Assembly (NCBI GenBank): GCA_046351395.1
Contig: JAXLYP010000035.1
Coordinates: 24,478-88,477, forward strand
Direction of reading: 5' to 3'
Length of the DNA: 64,000 nt
From: CAYYKK01 sp046351395
Lineage (GTDB): Bacteria; Myxococcota_A; Polyangia; Polyangiales; Polyangiaceae
The notes beneath the pieces were generated by a model. It saw only the letters and a list, made by a program, of their open reading frames with translations, did no database searches and was not told the origin of the DNA. A program made the translations under genes and the position numbers. Positions 54,686 through 64,000 of the stretch are shown here, one piece after another; position 1 is the stretch's first letter, and each line of letters starts with the position of its first letter.

Positions 54686-56130
54686 ATGAACAACCGCCCT
54701 CCCCGCTCTCTTGCTGGCGCGAACGTCGCCGGGTCGATGCTCCTTCGGTCCGGCCGGATCGGCGTCGTCGCCCTGTGTCTCGCGGGCTTCGCGCAGGCTG
54801 CGCTGGCGGAGCAGCCTCAGCCCCCTCCCAAGGATGCTCCTCGGGCCGGCTACCGCGGCCGCCGAAACCCGCCCGGCGATCCGGATCGACGATCCGATGC
54901 GCGAAGAACCGCCGCGCCGCCCACTTCGCACACGCTCACGGGCTGGGACGAGGCGCTCGCGTTCATCAACTCTCGCGCGACGCCGATCTGGCGGCGCTGC
55001 TCGAGATCGAGCGAGCGAAGGGCCAGCGGCGCGAGACGCTCGCGGGCACCCTCGAGCCTTACCGCGGCGAGCTCCGCTGCGCACCATCAAGTCCTCCCGA
55101 ACTGGACGTGACGACGACGAGCAGCTCGACAGCGTCCATCACGCGGACATTGCCCCCTCGCCCACGGCGAACGCTGAGCATCACCCTCCTGGCCATCCTC
55201 GCGCCGCGCGTGGTACCTGGGCACGGCGGACAAGGGGCGATCGATCTCGCCGAGATCAACGTCGAGGACGCGCGCCGACTACTCCTCGCGAACGTCGCGG
55301 GAACGCGATCGTCGCCGTCGTCAACGCGGAGCAGGTCGCCGAGGTGGATCGCGTCTCGCTCCTCGCCCTCACCCGGCTCGTCCTCCAGCAGAAGACGGAT
55401 CTCGGCGGCGGGGCGAACCTCGATCTCGTCCGCTTCCGGACGGACGTGAACGCCGCGCGCGCGGCCCTCATCGCGGGGCGACGAGCGGTTTCATGCTCGC
55501 CCGCGAGCAGCTCGGCCTCTCGCTCGGATCCGCCGAGCCCTACGGTGTGCCGGGGACATCAAGCTGGACGACATCGCCGCAGGCTTCTGCGGCCTGCAAG
55601 CCGAGGAGGCTCGAGGAGCGCGCCGACATCCGCGCGCTCTACGCCCGGAAGAATATTACGAGCGCGGCGTCGCCGACGTCGATCGAGGTACGTCCACGGC
55701 GAGCGTCTCGACGACCATCACCGAAACCGAGCGAGGAGATCGTGGGGGACGATCACGTCTCCTGGAACACGTCATGGGCGTCATCACCATCCCCATCTGG
55801 GACGGCGGCGCGCGCTACGGCGCGCACCGCACAACGAAGGCGGAGGTCGAGCAGTCGGGGCATCAAACCCAGATCGCGAGGCACGGTGAAATCTCCCAGT
55901 CCGCCGCGGTCGTGGTCGCGTCGGACGCGCGCGACCTCGCCGAGGCGCGACCTCGCGCTCGAGAACAGCGCCTCGCCGACCTCGCGTGACAGCGGCGTGG
56001 GCGCGGCTTCGACATCATCGACGCGAGCTCGCGCACCTTCGGCAGGCCGAGCTCAACCTCGCGGCGCGCGAGCTCGAGGTCACGAAGGCGAAGATCACCG
56101 CGCTCGGCATCGACTGCTGCAGGCGGCGGC
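54686..56130 (+). pseudogene. TolC-like outer-membrane efflux protein, many frameshifts
   Basis: An ATG at 54686 gives a signal peptide (VVALCLAGFAQAALA) and then pieces of an outer-membrane efflux (TolC/OEP) protein in alternating frames: DEALAFINSR, ADLAALLEIERAKGQ, GGGANLDLVRFRTDV, LAREQLGLSLGSAEPYGV, MGVITIPIWDGGARYGAH, HQTQIARHGEISQSA and LNLAARELEVTKAKITAL. The order and the roughly 1,400-base length fit a whole gene. At least eight single-base gains or losses break it. No membrane-fusion or RND pump gene is nearby. Since the next gene, lepA, is damaged the same way, poor consensus quality of this stretch is a strong alternative to decay. Confidence 0.7.
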
Positions 56131-56149
56131 GAGAACTCGGTTTCTCGCT

Positions 56150-57975
56150 GCTTCCGGCATCCTCCAGTCGATCTTCGGGATGGCGAGGAACGCCTCCTGC
56201 GGGATCTCCACGGAACCCGACCATCTTCATACGCTTCTTGCCCTCCTTCTGCTTCTCGGGGAGCTTGCGCTTGCGGCGATGTCGCCGCCGTAGCATCGCC
56301 GTCGTCCTTGCGCATCGCTCGGACGGTCGTTCGCGGCGATGATCTTCCCCCGAGCGCCGCCTGGATCGCGACCTCGTACTGCTGCCTCGGGACGATGTCC
56401 TTCAGCTACACCGCGAGGTCGCGGCCGCGGTTGTACGCCTTGTCCTTGTGGACATTGACGCTGAGCGCGTCGAGGAGCTCGCCGTTCACGAGCATGTCGA
56501 GCTTCACGAAAGTTGTCCGTGCGATAGCCGACAGGCTCGTAGTCCATCGACGCGTAGCCCCAGGACACGCTCTTCAGCCGGCGATCTTGCGTGGAAGTCG
56601 AACAGGACCTCGCTGAGCGGCATGTCGTACGCGATGATCACGCGGTCCTTCAGGCGTACGACGGCGACTTCTGCTCACCGCGCCTTCCACGACGGGGAGC
56701 GCGAGGACAGCGCCGACGTACTCCGGGCGTGCCGTGAGCCGGTAGATCGGCTCCTCGATGTGATCGATGCTCTGCCCAGGGGGCGGCAGAGCGCGCCGGA
56801 CCTGAGCAGGCGCATCGTCCCGTCCCGGAGGTACGCGCGTTGTAGACGACGCTCGGCGCCGTCATGATGAGGTCCAGCGGGTTGGTATAAGCTCGGTACT
56901 TCACGGACGATCTCCATGTGGAGCAGGCGAGGAACCCGCACCGGTAGCCGAACCCGAGCGCCTCGGACGTGTCCGGCTCGAAGACGAACGCGGCGTCGTT
57001 CATTTGGAGCTTCGAGCGCGTCCTGAAGTCCTCGTACTGGGGCCGGGAAGTCCGTCGGGGTACCGGCGAAGACCATCGGCTTCCTCTTTGAACCCTGGCG
57101 GGGCCTCGGTCGCGGGGTGCACCGCGTCCGTGACGGTGTCGCCGATCTTCGTGTCGCTGACCGTCTTGATGTTGCCCGCGATGAACCCGACCTCCCGGGT
57201 CGATCTCGCTGATCGCGGTCGTGCGGCGTGAACACGCCCGCTCTCGGTGATCTCGTAGTCGCCCCGTCGCGAACCAGACCTTCTGCATGCCCTTCTTCAG
57301 CGTCCCGTCGACGCGCACCATGACGACCGCCCCGGAGAGCGGCGCTCGGCGCGAGCTGTCGAAGATCAGCGCGCGCACGGGCCCGTCGCCTTCCCCTTCG
57401 GCGGCGGGACTGACCAGCGACCGCCTCGAGGATGTCCTTGATGCCCGCGCCGGTCAGCAGCGCTCGCCGCGATCGCCCCGGAGCAGTCGAGGCCGACGAC
57501 CTCCCTCGACCTCCTGCTTGGTTGCGCTCCACGTCGCGCTCCAGGGAGATCGATCTTGTTGAGGACGGGGATGATCTCGAGGTTGTTGTCGAGCGCGAGG
57601 AACACGTTCGCGAGCGTCTGCGCCTCCACGCCCTGGTTTCGCGTCGACGACGAGGGCGCGCCACTCTTCACGCCTGGAGGCTCGCGCAGAGACCTCGTAG
57701 TTGGGAAGTCGGCGAAAGTGTCCGGGCGTGTCGATCAGGTGGAGCGTGTACGTCTCGCCGTCCGTCGCCCAGGTGTGCGTCTGATCGAACGGTCTGCGCG
57801 GCTGATGGTGATCCCGCATCACTCCAGAATATCCATCTTGTCGAGGAACTGGGCCTGCTTCTCCCGATCCGAGCGCGCCCGTCGCCTCGAGGATGCGATC
57901 GGCGAGCGTGGATTTGCCGTGATCGATGTGCGCGATGATCGAGAAGTTACGGAGAAGCTTGGGATCGGCGGGCAT
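56150..57975 (-). pseudogene. lepA: Elongation factor 4 (LepA), many frameshifts
   Basis: LepA/EF4 is a ribosome-bound GTPase that aids translation elongation and initiation. The gene starts at ATG 57975 with LRNFSIIAHIDHGKSTLADR (G1) and continues with DTPGH (G3, YTLHLIDTPGH), NLEIIPVLNKIDLPGA (G4), KRMKMVG and VEIPQEAFLA near the end. The total length, about 1,825 bases, equals a complete lepA. But the reading frame changes more than ten times, by single bases. A universal, well-conserved gene with intact length and scattered indels is more easily explained by sequence errors than by decay, yet decay cannot be excluded. It converges with the TolC-like gene. Confidence 0.85.
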
Positions 57976-58166
57976 GCGTCGGCTGCGCTTCTAGCCCCAA
58001 AGCCCTCCGAGAGCACCAGAAAGACCAGGGCAGGCGCGAGAAAGACGCGGCGCGGCCCGCGGGATGGAAGACTTCGTCGCGCATCGCCGAGCAGCCGGGC
58101 CTCGGCGTCGCACGTCGGCCGCGACGGGCACGTGGACGAGGCGGTCGGCGATGGGGCGCGGGCGCG

Positions 58167-58406
58167 CTACTTCTTGGGGGAGGACGGCGTCCCCGTGGAG
58201 TCCGTCGGCGAACGGAACTGACCCGTCGGGTTCGTCTCGAACGTCATCTGTCCGGGCAGCATGTGCTCGTAGTGCTTGAGCACCATGTCGATGCCCTCGC
58301 GGATGTAGACCGCGATGGGGACCTTGGTCCGGTCGTGCAAGAGCTTCAGACGGTCGGCCTGCTCCGGGGTGATGTAGATGGTCGTCGAAACTTTTTTTCG
58401 AGACAT
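58167..58406 (-). CDS. Ribbon-helix-helix DNA-binding protein
   Basis: This 79-residue protein has a ribbon-helix-helix core at its start: VSTTIYITPEQADRL (strand then helix) and KVPIAVYIREGIDMVLKHY (turn and second helix). RHH proteins bind DNA as dimers and often act as autoregulators or antitoxins. No toxin gene is adjacent, so a regulatory role alone is more likely. The C-terminal 30 residues are Pro/Thr/Ser-rich. I chose the ATG at 58406, which begins with basic MSRKK; the upstream start at 58472 would add 22 poorly conserved residues. A run of seven A (AAAAAAA) in codons 4-5 is prone to sequence errors. Confidence 0.82.
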   Translation of the reverse strand: MSRKKVSTTIYITPEQADRLKLLHDRTKVPIAVYIREGIDMVLKHYEHMLPGQMTFETNPTGQFRSPTDSTGTPSSPKK

Positions 58407-58960
58407 ACCCAGGTCGGCCCATCTCTCTCGGGGGGCGGGCGCTCCTCGGGAGACTTCGTTCAAGGATCGCAAAGCGGTCGCACTGACCAGATGTGACCCT
58501 AGATGCTGCTACGTATGTTGTCAATCGCGAATGAAGCGCCGATCGCCACAACCGGTCCTTTTGGCCTCACTTGAGTGCGAACCGCGGCTCGGCGCCGCGG
58601 CGCGCTCCCCGCTCGAAACCGGGTGGAGTCGCGCGCCGAGGCGGTTCTCGGTGCATCGTGAACCCCGAAACGCGCCAATGCACCGAGGAGTGAGGTGAAC
58701 GAGTTGCGACAGCGGGCCGTCCGGAGAAGCGAGTGCTCCTCGCGGTTCAGCGAGCGCCGTCGTCGATCGGAGAGCGTCGGCCCTCCGGCCCGCGCGGCGT
58801 TCGCGTGTTCTCTGGGGTGGCGAGGGGTGGTTTTCGCTCGTGCAGAGCGAAGGCACCGAAGTAGTATGCTTCCGCTTTCGGCGGCGGAGCCGCGCCGATC
58901 GACCGCGCCTGTCGCGCGCCGACCCCTCTTCTCTTCCCAAACGTTTCTGAAAGGCCACCT
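58407..58960. other. Intergenic region with hairpin, no gene seen
   Basis: The region between the divergent RHH gene and the lipoprotein operon holds no supported gene; open frames on both strands have low-quality translations. A perfect stem TTCGCTC (58833-58839) / GAGCGAA (58845-58851) with a five-base loop lies about 110 bases before the lipoprotein ATG. AT content rises around 58,860-58,870 and 58,935-58,950, plausible for promoters of both directions. No tRNA-like or riboswitch-like fold is seen. Confidence 0.5.
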
Positions 58961-59728
58961 ATGATCCGCCTCCGAAAGGAGTCGTTGGCTGTCCCGGTGC
59001 TTCTCGGCGGGGTCCTGCTCGCTTGCTCAAGCACCCCAGACGAAGCGTCGGACGCGAACAAGGCGAAGCACGAGATCGAGCTCGTCCACGAGACGTGCGA
59101 CACCGGCTCTTCGTCCGCCCAAAAGGTCGACGCGAACGGGGATGGCCGCCCGGACATCATCCACGTGATGAGCGGAGGCAAAGAGGTCTGCCGCGTGGCC
59201 GACCTCAACATGGATGGCCGCAACGACGTCTTCATCTACTACGACGAAGCCGGGAACGAGCGCCGCCGCGAGTACGACTTCGACCGGGACGGTCGGCCGG
59301 ACGAGATCGACATCCTGAAGGGCGGCGTGATCCAAGAGAAGGATCGCGAGATGAACTTCGACGCGAAGCTCGACACCTGGGACTTCTACGAGGGTGGGAA
59401 GCTGAGGCGGCGCGAGCGCGACACGAACGCGGACGGGATCGTCGACCAGTGGTGGGACTTCTACGACGCGAACAACCCGAAGTGCGCGACGGTCTCGAAC
59501 GACATGAACCAGGACGGCGAACCGGATCCGTCGACGACGGTGGATCTGTGCAAAGAGGACACGGCGATCGCGCCCCCTCCGGTCACGGCGTACACTGGGG
59601 CATCGGCTTCGGCGTCCGCGTCGGCGCCGCCGCCCCCCACCGCGCCGCCCCCGCCTCCGTCGGCGCCGCCCGCGCCCTCGGCGAGCAGCACCGCCTCCCT
59701 CCCGCCTCCCCCCAAGGCCACACCATGA
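58961..59728 (+). CDS. Asp-loop (EF-hand/TSP3-like) lipoprotein A
   Basis: This 255-residue lipoprotein has a signal ending in GGVLLACSS (lipobox Cys near residue 22). The body has at least five calcium-loop-like repeats: DANGDGRPD, DLNMDGRND, DFDRDGRPDE, DTNADGIVDQ and DMNQDGEPDP. The DxNxDGxxD spacing matches EF-hand-like/dockerin or TSP3 loops, so calcium binding is likely though not proven. The end is a Pro/Ala/Ser tail. The stop overlaps the next gene by four bases (ATGA). The next gene encodes a homologue with the same repeats. Confidence 0.85.
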   Translation: MIRLRKESLAVPVLLGGVLLACSSTPDEASDANKAKHEIELVHETCDTGSSSAQKVDANGDGRPDIIHVMSGGKEVCRVADLNMDGRNDVFIYYDEAGNERRREYDFDRDGRPDEIDILKGGVIQEKDREMNFDAKLDTWDFYEGGKLRRRERDTNADGIVDQWWDFYDANNPKCATVSNDMNQDGEPDPSTTVDLCKEDTAIAPPPVTAYTGASASASASAPPPPTAPPPPPSAPPAPSASSTASLPPPPKATP

Positions 59729-60600
59729 AGAAGCACCTCCTCGGGTTGATCGGGCTCCTCCCTCTCGCCGCCGCCTGCAGCTCGCCGCCCGAGTCGAAGT
59801 TCGCCCCGACGACGCCGCCCCTCCAGGTGAAGCACTTCGCGGACGGATCCGTGGACGACGGATCGCTCTGCGACTGGCGCAACCGGAAGGACCGAGAGGT
59901 GCTCGAGACGGCGGGGCCGGGCGCGATCATCCCGAACGCGCGCCGCGTGTTCGCGGTCCTCGGGCAGGGCGCGGATCGGCAGCGCATCCTGGTCTGTCGC
60001 GAGATCGACACGAACCTCGACGGCACGAAGGACGTCGTCCGCAAATACAACGACAAGGGAGAGTCCCTCTTCGAGCAGGCCGATTCGAACTACGACGGGC
60101 GCATCGACACCTGGCTCGTGTTCTCGAAGGGCCACATGTCGGAGGCGAAGTTCGACAAGGACTACGACGGGAACCCGGACGAGTGGGACTTCTACGTCGG
60201 GGGGCACTTGAGCCGCGTGAAGCGGGACACGAACCGCGACGGCAAGCCGGATCGCTGGGAGGTCTACGCGTCGAACGGTCAGCTCGAGCGCATCGGCGTC
60301 GACCTCGACAACGACGAGCGCGTCGATCGCTGGGACTACGACACGGACATCCGCCGCGCGCGCGACGAGAAGAACCGCAAGGAGGACCAGGAGGCCGTCG
60401 AGAAGGCGAACAAGGAAGCGCAGAGCGGCGAGTACAACACCGCCGATCCCTCGAACATGGGCAGCGCGGGCCCCGAGCAGCCCTCCGAAGAAGAGAAGAA
60501 GGACGAGAAGAAGACCCCCGGCAAGGCGACGCCGAAGAAGAAGGTCCCTCCGACGGACGGCAAGCCCGCCGACGACGGCAAGACGCCTCCCGCGAAGTAG
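59725..60600 (+). CDS. Asp-loop (EF-hand/TSP3-like) lipoprotein B
   Basis: This 291-residue lipoprotein begins MKKHLLGLIGLLPLAAACSS (lipobox Cys near residue 18). Calcium-loop-like repeats follow: DTNLDGTKD, DSNYDGRIDT, DKDYDGNPDE, DTNRDGKPDR, DLDNDERVDR. In between come WxFY or WxVY strands (EWDFYVGG, RWEVYASNG), as in lipoprotein A (TWDFYEGG). The C-terminal 80 residues are a Lys/Glu/Pro-rich tail (KKDEKKTPGKATPKKK). A and B are paralogues from a tandem duplication, coupled by ATGA. Confidence 0.85.
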   Translation: MKKHLLGLIGLLPLAAACSSPPESKFAPTTPPLQVKHFADGSVDDGSLCDWRNRKDREVLETAGPGAIIPNARRVFAVLGQGADRQRILVCREIDTNLDGTKDVVRKYNDKGESLFEQADSNYDGRIDTWLVFSKGHMSEAKFDKDYDGNPDEWDFYVGGHLSRVKRDTNRDGKPDRWEVYASNGQLERIGVDLDNDERVDRWDYDTDIRRARDEKNRKEDQEAVEKANKEAQSGEYNTADPSNMGSAGPEQPSEEEKKDEKKTPGKATPKKKVPPTDGKPADDGKTPPAK

Positions 60601-60720
60601 GCCGCGCGGCCGTTCGCGAGCAGCGTCGAGCGGCTAGAGCGCCGAAAGGTCGAAGCCCGAACGAACGCGCTCGAGTTCGAGGGAGAGGCGCACGCCCGAG
60701 GATCGAGCACCGCAAGCCGA

Positions 60721-60801
60721 CTCCTCGTCATCCGAGGAGCACAGCGACGAGGCCGTGGGGTTCTCTCTGAAAGCGACGAGGCCGTGCGGTTCTCTCCGAA
60801 A
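60721..60801. repeat. Hairpin plus 29-base tandem duplication
   Basis: A perfect stem CTCCTCG (60721-60727) / CGAGGAG (60733-60739) lies in the gap between the convergent lipoprotein B and cupin genes. It is followed by two adjacent 29-base copies (60744-60772 and 60773-60801) that differ at three positions and begin GCGACGAGGCCGTG. No T-run follows the stem, so termination by the hairpin is uncertain. Confidence 0.55.
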
Positions 60802-60839
60802 TCGGGCGCATACGTCGGCGTTGCAACCTGTTCGGTGCT

Positions 60840-61193
60840 CTAGGCCTTCGAAGTCCCCTCGCGGCCGTACGCGTCCTCGAGGCGGACGACGTCATCGAGC
60901 TCCGGGGTCGAGACCTCCATCACGTCCACGTCCGTCTCGGCGATCATCCGGTGGATCGTGCGCGGCGCGACGTGAAAGCCCTCACCCGGCCCGACGCGGC
61001 GGATCTCGAGCGAGTCGACCGGTCCGAGCTCGAGGATCATCGTCCCCGAGGTGACGTAGAGCGTCTCCTCCTTGATCTCGTGGTACTGCCGCGAGAGTCG
61101 GTGGCCCGCCTTGATGTGGAGCTGCTTGCCGACATAGCGCGCGGTCTCCGCCCAGATGATCTCGTGCCCCCAAGGTTTGTCGACGCGGCGCAT
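60840..61193 (-). CDS. Cupin, mannose-6-phosphate isomerase type II-like
   Basis: This 117-residue single cupin domain is like the C-terminal part of type II mannose-6-phosphate isomerase/GDP-mannose pyrophosphorylase. Conserved parts: KPWGHEIIWAET at the start, HIKAGHRLSRQYHEIKEETLYV with the metal-binding His and Glu, and VGPGEGFHVAPRTIHRM with the last His. Standing alone it may isomerise or bind a sugar phosphate. It is convergent with lipoprotein B and divergent from the RluB gene, with only a few bases between their starts, so the two share one promoter zone. Confidence 0.88.
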   Translation of the reverse strand: MRRVDKPWGHEIIWAETARYVGKQLHIKAGHRLSRQYHEIKEETLYVTSGTMILELGPVDSLEIRRVGPGEGFHVAPRTIHRMIAETDVDVMEVSTPELDDVVRLEDAYGREGTSKA

Positions 61194-62072
61194 CGGGCAT
61201 GTCTAGCATCCGCCCGCGCATGCAGGAACGCCTTCAGAAAATCATCGCGAAGGCCGGGCTCTCCTCGCGCCGGGCCGCCGAGGAGCTCGTCACCGCGGGG
61301 CGCGTGCGGGTGAACGGTCGAGTCGTCACCGAGCTCGGCGCGAAGGCGGACGCTCGCGTCGATCGCATCGAGGTAGACGGTAAGCGCCTCGTCGCCGAGG
61401 ACCTCGTCTACGTCGTGATGCACAAGCCGAAGAACGTCGTGTCGACGATGAGCGATCCCGAGGGGCGCCCGACCGTCGCCGAGTACCTGAGGGACGTCCC
61501 GGGTCGGGCGTACCCCGTCGGGAGGCTCGATTTCGCGACGAGCGGGGTCCTCCTCGCGACGAACGACGGAGAGTTCGCGAACGGCCTCCTCCACCCGAAG
61601 ACCGCGGTGCCGAAGACGTACGTCGTCAAGGTCCAGGGCGTGATGACGGACGACACGTTCCTCGCCTGGAAGAAGGGCGTGATGCTCGAGGACGGCAAGA
61701 CCCTCCCCGCGGACGTGAAGCTCATCCGCTACGAGGCCGACAAGACCTGGTTCGAGGTGACCCTCCGCGAAGGCCGCAACCAGCAGGTCCGCCGCATGGG
61801 CGAGGCGACGGGGCACCGGGTGATGCGCCTCGCGCGCGTCTCCTTCGCGGGGATCACCGCGGAGAACCTCCGGCCCGGGGAGAAGCGCGCGCTCACGCGG
61901 GACGAGCTCCTCAAACTCCGCGAGACGTACGGCGTGCCGCGCAAGGTCCGAGGGCCGACGGATCTCGCGGGACCGCCGCGACGCCGGAACGAGCGCGTCG
62001 CGAAGAACACGCTCGATCCGGCGCCCGAGACCCCTCGCGGGCGCTCGGGCTCCGGGCGGCGCCCCGCCGCCG

Positions 62073-63251
<1,179 letters not shown>

Positions 63252-63388
63252 GAGCGCCGGAGGAAGTATCACGTCCCCACGAGTGCGCGAAGGCCGAGCT
63301 TGCCGTGGGAATCAGAGCCCGGTAGACGGGGAGTCGCAGCTTCCATCGGGCGCCGTCGGCGTCCCATCGGAAGAGCTGGGGAGGACGC

Positions 63389-64000
63389 GTGAACCTTCGA
63401 GCACACCCGACCGTGCGACCCTTCGCCCTCGCGATCGGCGCCTTTCCGCGCGCCGGCGTCGCGGAGCGGCTCTCGTTCCTCGGGACCGCCGCGGAGGACC
63501 TCGCTCAGGCGATGTTCCTCGACACCCTCGGCGTCCTCTCCACGTTCCCCGTGCGCCACCGCGTCGTCTTCCGCGCGCCGGACTCGCGCGCGACGGACGC
63601 GAAGCTCCCGGCGACCTGGCGGGAGCTGCCTCAGAAGGGCATCACGCCCATGGAGAAGATCCTGTCGGCGTTCACCGACCTGTTCACGCTCGGCGCGGAG
63701 GCCGCGGTGCTCCTCGCCGCCGACAACCCGGTGATGCCGTTCGGCCCGCTCTTCGACGGGATGATGTGGCTCCTGCCGAAGAAGCGCCTCCTCATCGGCC
63801 CGAACGAGGAGGGCGGGCTCTTCGCGCTCGGCGCGGCGGAGCGGTTCGACTGGCTGTCGAAGTTCGACTCCGGCCTCGGGATCGCCTCGTCGGTCGCGGA
63901 GGTGCGCGGGAGCCAGCAGAACGTGCGCGACATGCTGGACGCCGCGGCCGCGAGCGCGGGCGTGGACCGGCAGGTGATCGACGCCGCGTATCACGTGACC
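63389..64000 (+). CDS. DUF2064 (TIGR04282-like) glycosyltransferase, cut by window end
   Basis: A GTG at 63389 with GGGGAGG five bases upstream opens a frame that runs past the window end. The N-terminus ALAIGAFPRAGVAERLSFLG and AQAMFLDTLGVL is the DUF2064 pattern (usual KxPxxGxxKTRL and AFLxDTL), though the KTRL part is changed to VAERL. AADNPVMP stands where the family has GxDxPxL, and LLIGPNEEGGLFALG where it has GPxxDGGYxLIG. The family contains nucleotide-diphospho-sugar-like transferases, including arsenosugar enzymes. The altered KTRL and DNP sites may mean a different substrate. The gene is divergent from the RavA-like gene. Confidence 0.8.
   Translation, partial: MNLRAHPTVRPFALAIGAFPRAGVAERLSFLGTAAEDLAQAMFLDTLGVLSTFPVRHRVVFRAPDSRATDAKLPATWRELPQKGITPMEKILSAFTDLFTLGAEAAVLLAADNPVMPFGPLFDGMMWLLPKKRLLIGPNEEGGLFALGAAERFDWLSKFDSGLGIASSVAEVRGSQQNVRDMLDAAAASAGVDRQVIDAAYHVT

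Noticed and set aside
58167..58406. Antitoxin of a toxin-antitoxin pair
   Set aside because: The RHH protein has no adjacent toxin-like gene on either side, only the lepA region and an intergenic gap.
58695..58964. 89-codon plus-strand frame before lipoprotein A
   Set aside because: It overlaps the promoter region of the lipoprotein operon, has no ribosome site and Arg/Ser-rich composition.
60601..60839. Possible tRNA or small RNA gene in the gap
   Set aside because: No cloverleaf or GGTTCGAATCC-type T-loop is seen; only a hairpin and a short duplication.

Overview
The window is very GC-rich (third codon positions almost always G or C). It carries Hanks-type Ser/Thr kinases with C-terminal extracytoplasmic parts, a PP2C phosphatase, many Cys-rich or Ser-linker lipoproteins, a FIST sensor and several proteins of unknown family with Ala/Pro-rich tails. 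This combination is typical of a myxobacterium, most likely Polyangia (Sorangiineae-like). The placement is an inference from gene content and protein style; no rRNA or tRNA gene was seen.

Layout: 1-9.3 kb holds a SWIM-SNF2 helicase (frameshifted), a PP2C phosphatase, a metallophosphoesterase/BolA pair and a HerA-like ATPase (frameshifted). 9.4-17.2 kb holds a DUF5939-type protein and a CrtC/AttH-like protein (both frameshifted), a series of lipoproteins (formylglycine-enzyme-like, Cys-rich, serine hydrolase plus polysaccharide deacetylase) and a 51-codon acidic peptide gene. 17.2-19.5 kb holds thiC and a fumarase gene with a large internal deletion. 19.6-26.1 kb is a signalling region: a kinase with a LamG-like outer domain, a DUF192 lipoprotein, a repeat array, then a kinase-lipoprotein-TPR operon with two ATGA overlaps. 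26.1-36.9 kb holds an ABC1 kinase, an M28 peptidase, a second metallophosphoesterase, a 16-bp repeat array, a FIST protein with a duplicated-domain partner, and a zincin coupled to a 58-codon ORF. 36.9-49.1 kb holds ileS (type 2, with a large insertion), membrane proteins, a LOG-family protein, a TonB-like protein facing an L,D-transpeptidase, and a TPR protein with a degenerate zincin domain. 49.1-54.6 kb holds an outer-membrane barrel, a 130-bp tandem repeat, and a DEAD-box helicase. 54.7-58 kb holds TolC-like and lepA genes broken by many single-base indels. 58-64 kb holds a ribbon-helix-helix protein, two tandem Asp-loop lipoproteins, a cupin, an RluB-type pseudouridine synthase, a RavA-like ATPase and a DUF2064 glycosyltransferase cut by the window end.

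Most clear genes act at the envelope (peptidoglycan and polysaccharide remodelling, lipoproteins, outer-membrane proteins) or in phospho-signalling. Housekeeping genes (ileS, thiC, lepA, rluB, bolA) are scattered between them. Frameshifts are not spread evenly: they cluster near 1.2-1.6, 8.5-10.2, 13.0-13.5, 19.4 and 54.7-58.0 kb. Many are shortened runs of identical bases, and one affected gene is the near-universal lepA, so local consensus errors are at least as likely as gene decay. Candidates for undescribed biology are the kinase operon, the FIST pair, the zincin/58-codon unit, the acidic small peptide and the TPR-pseudozincin.
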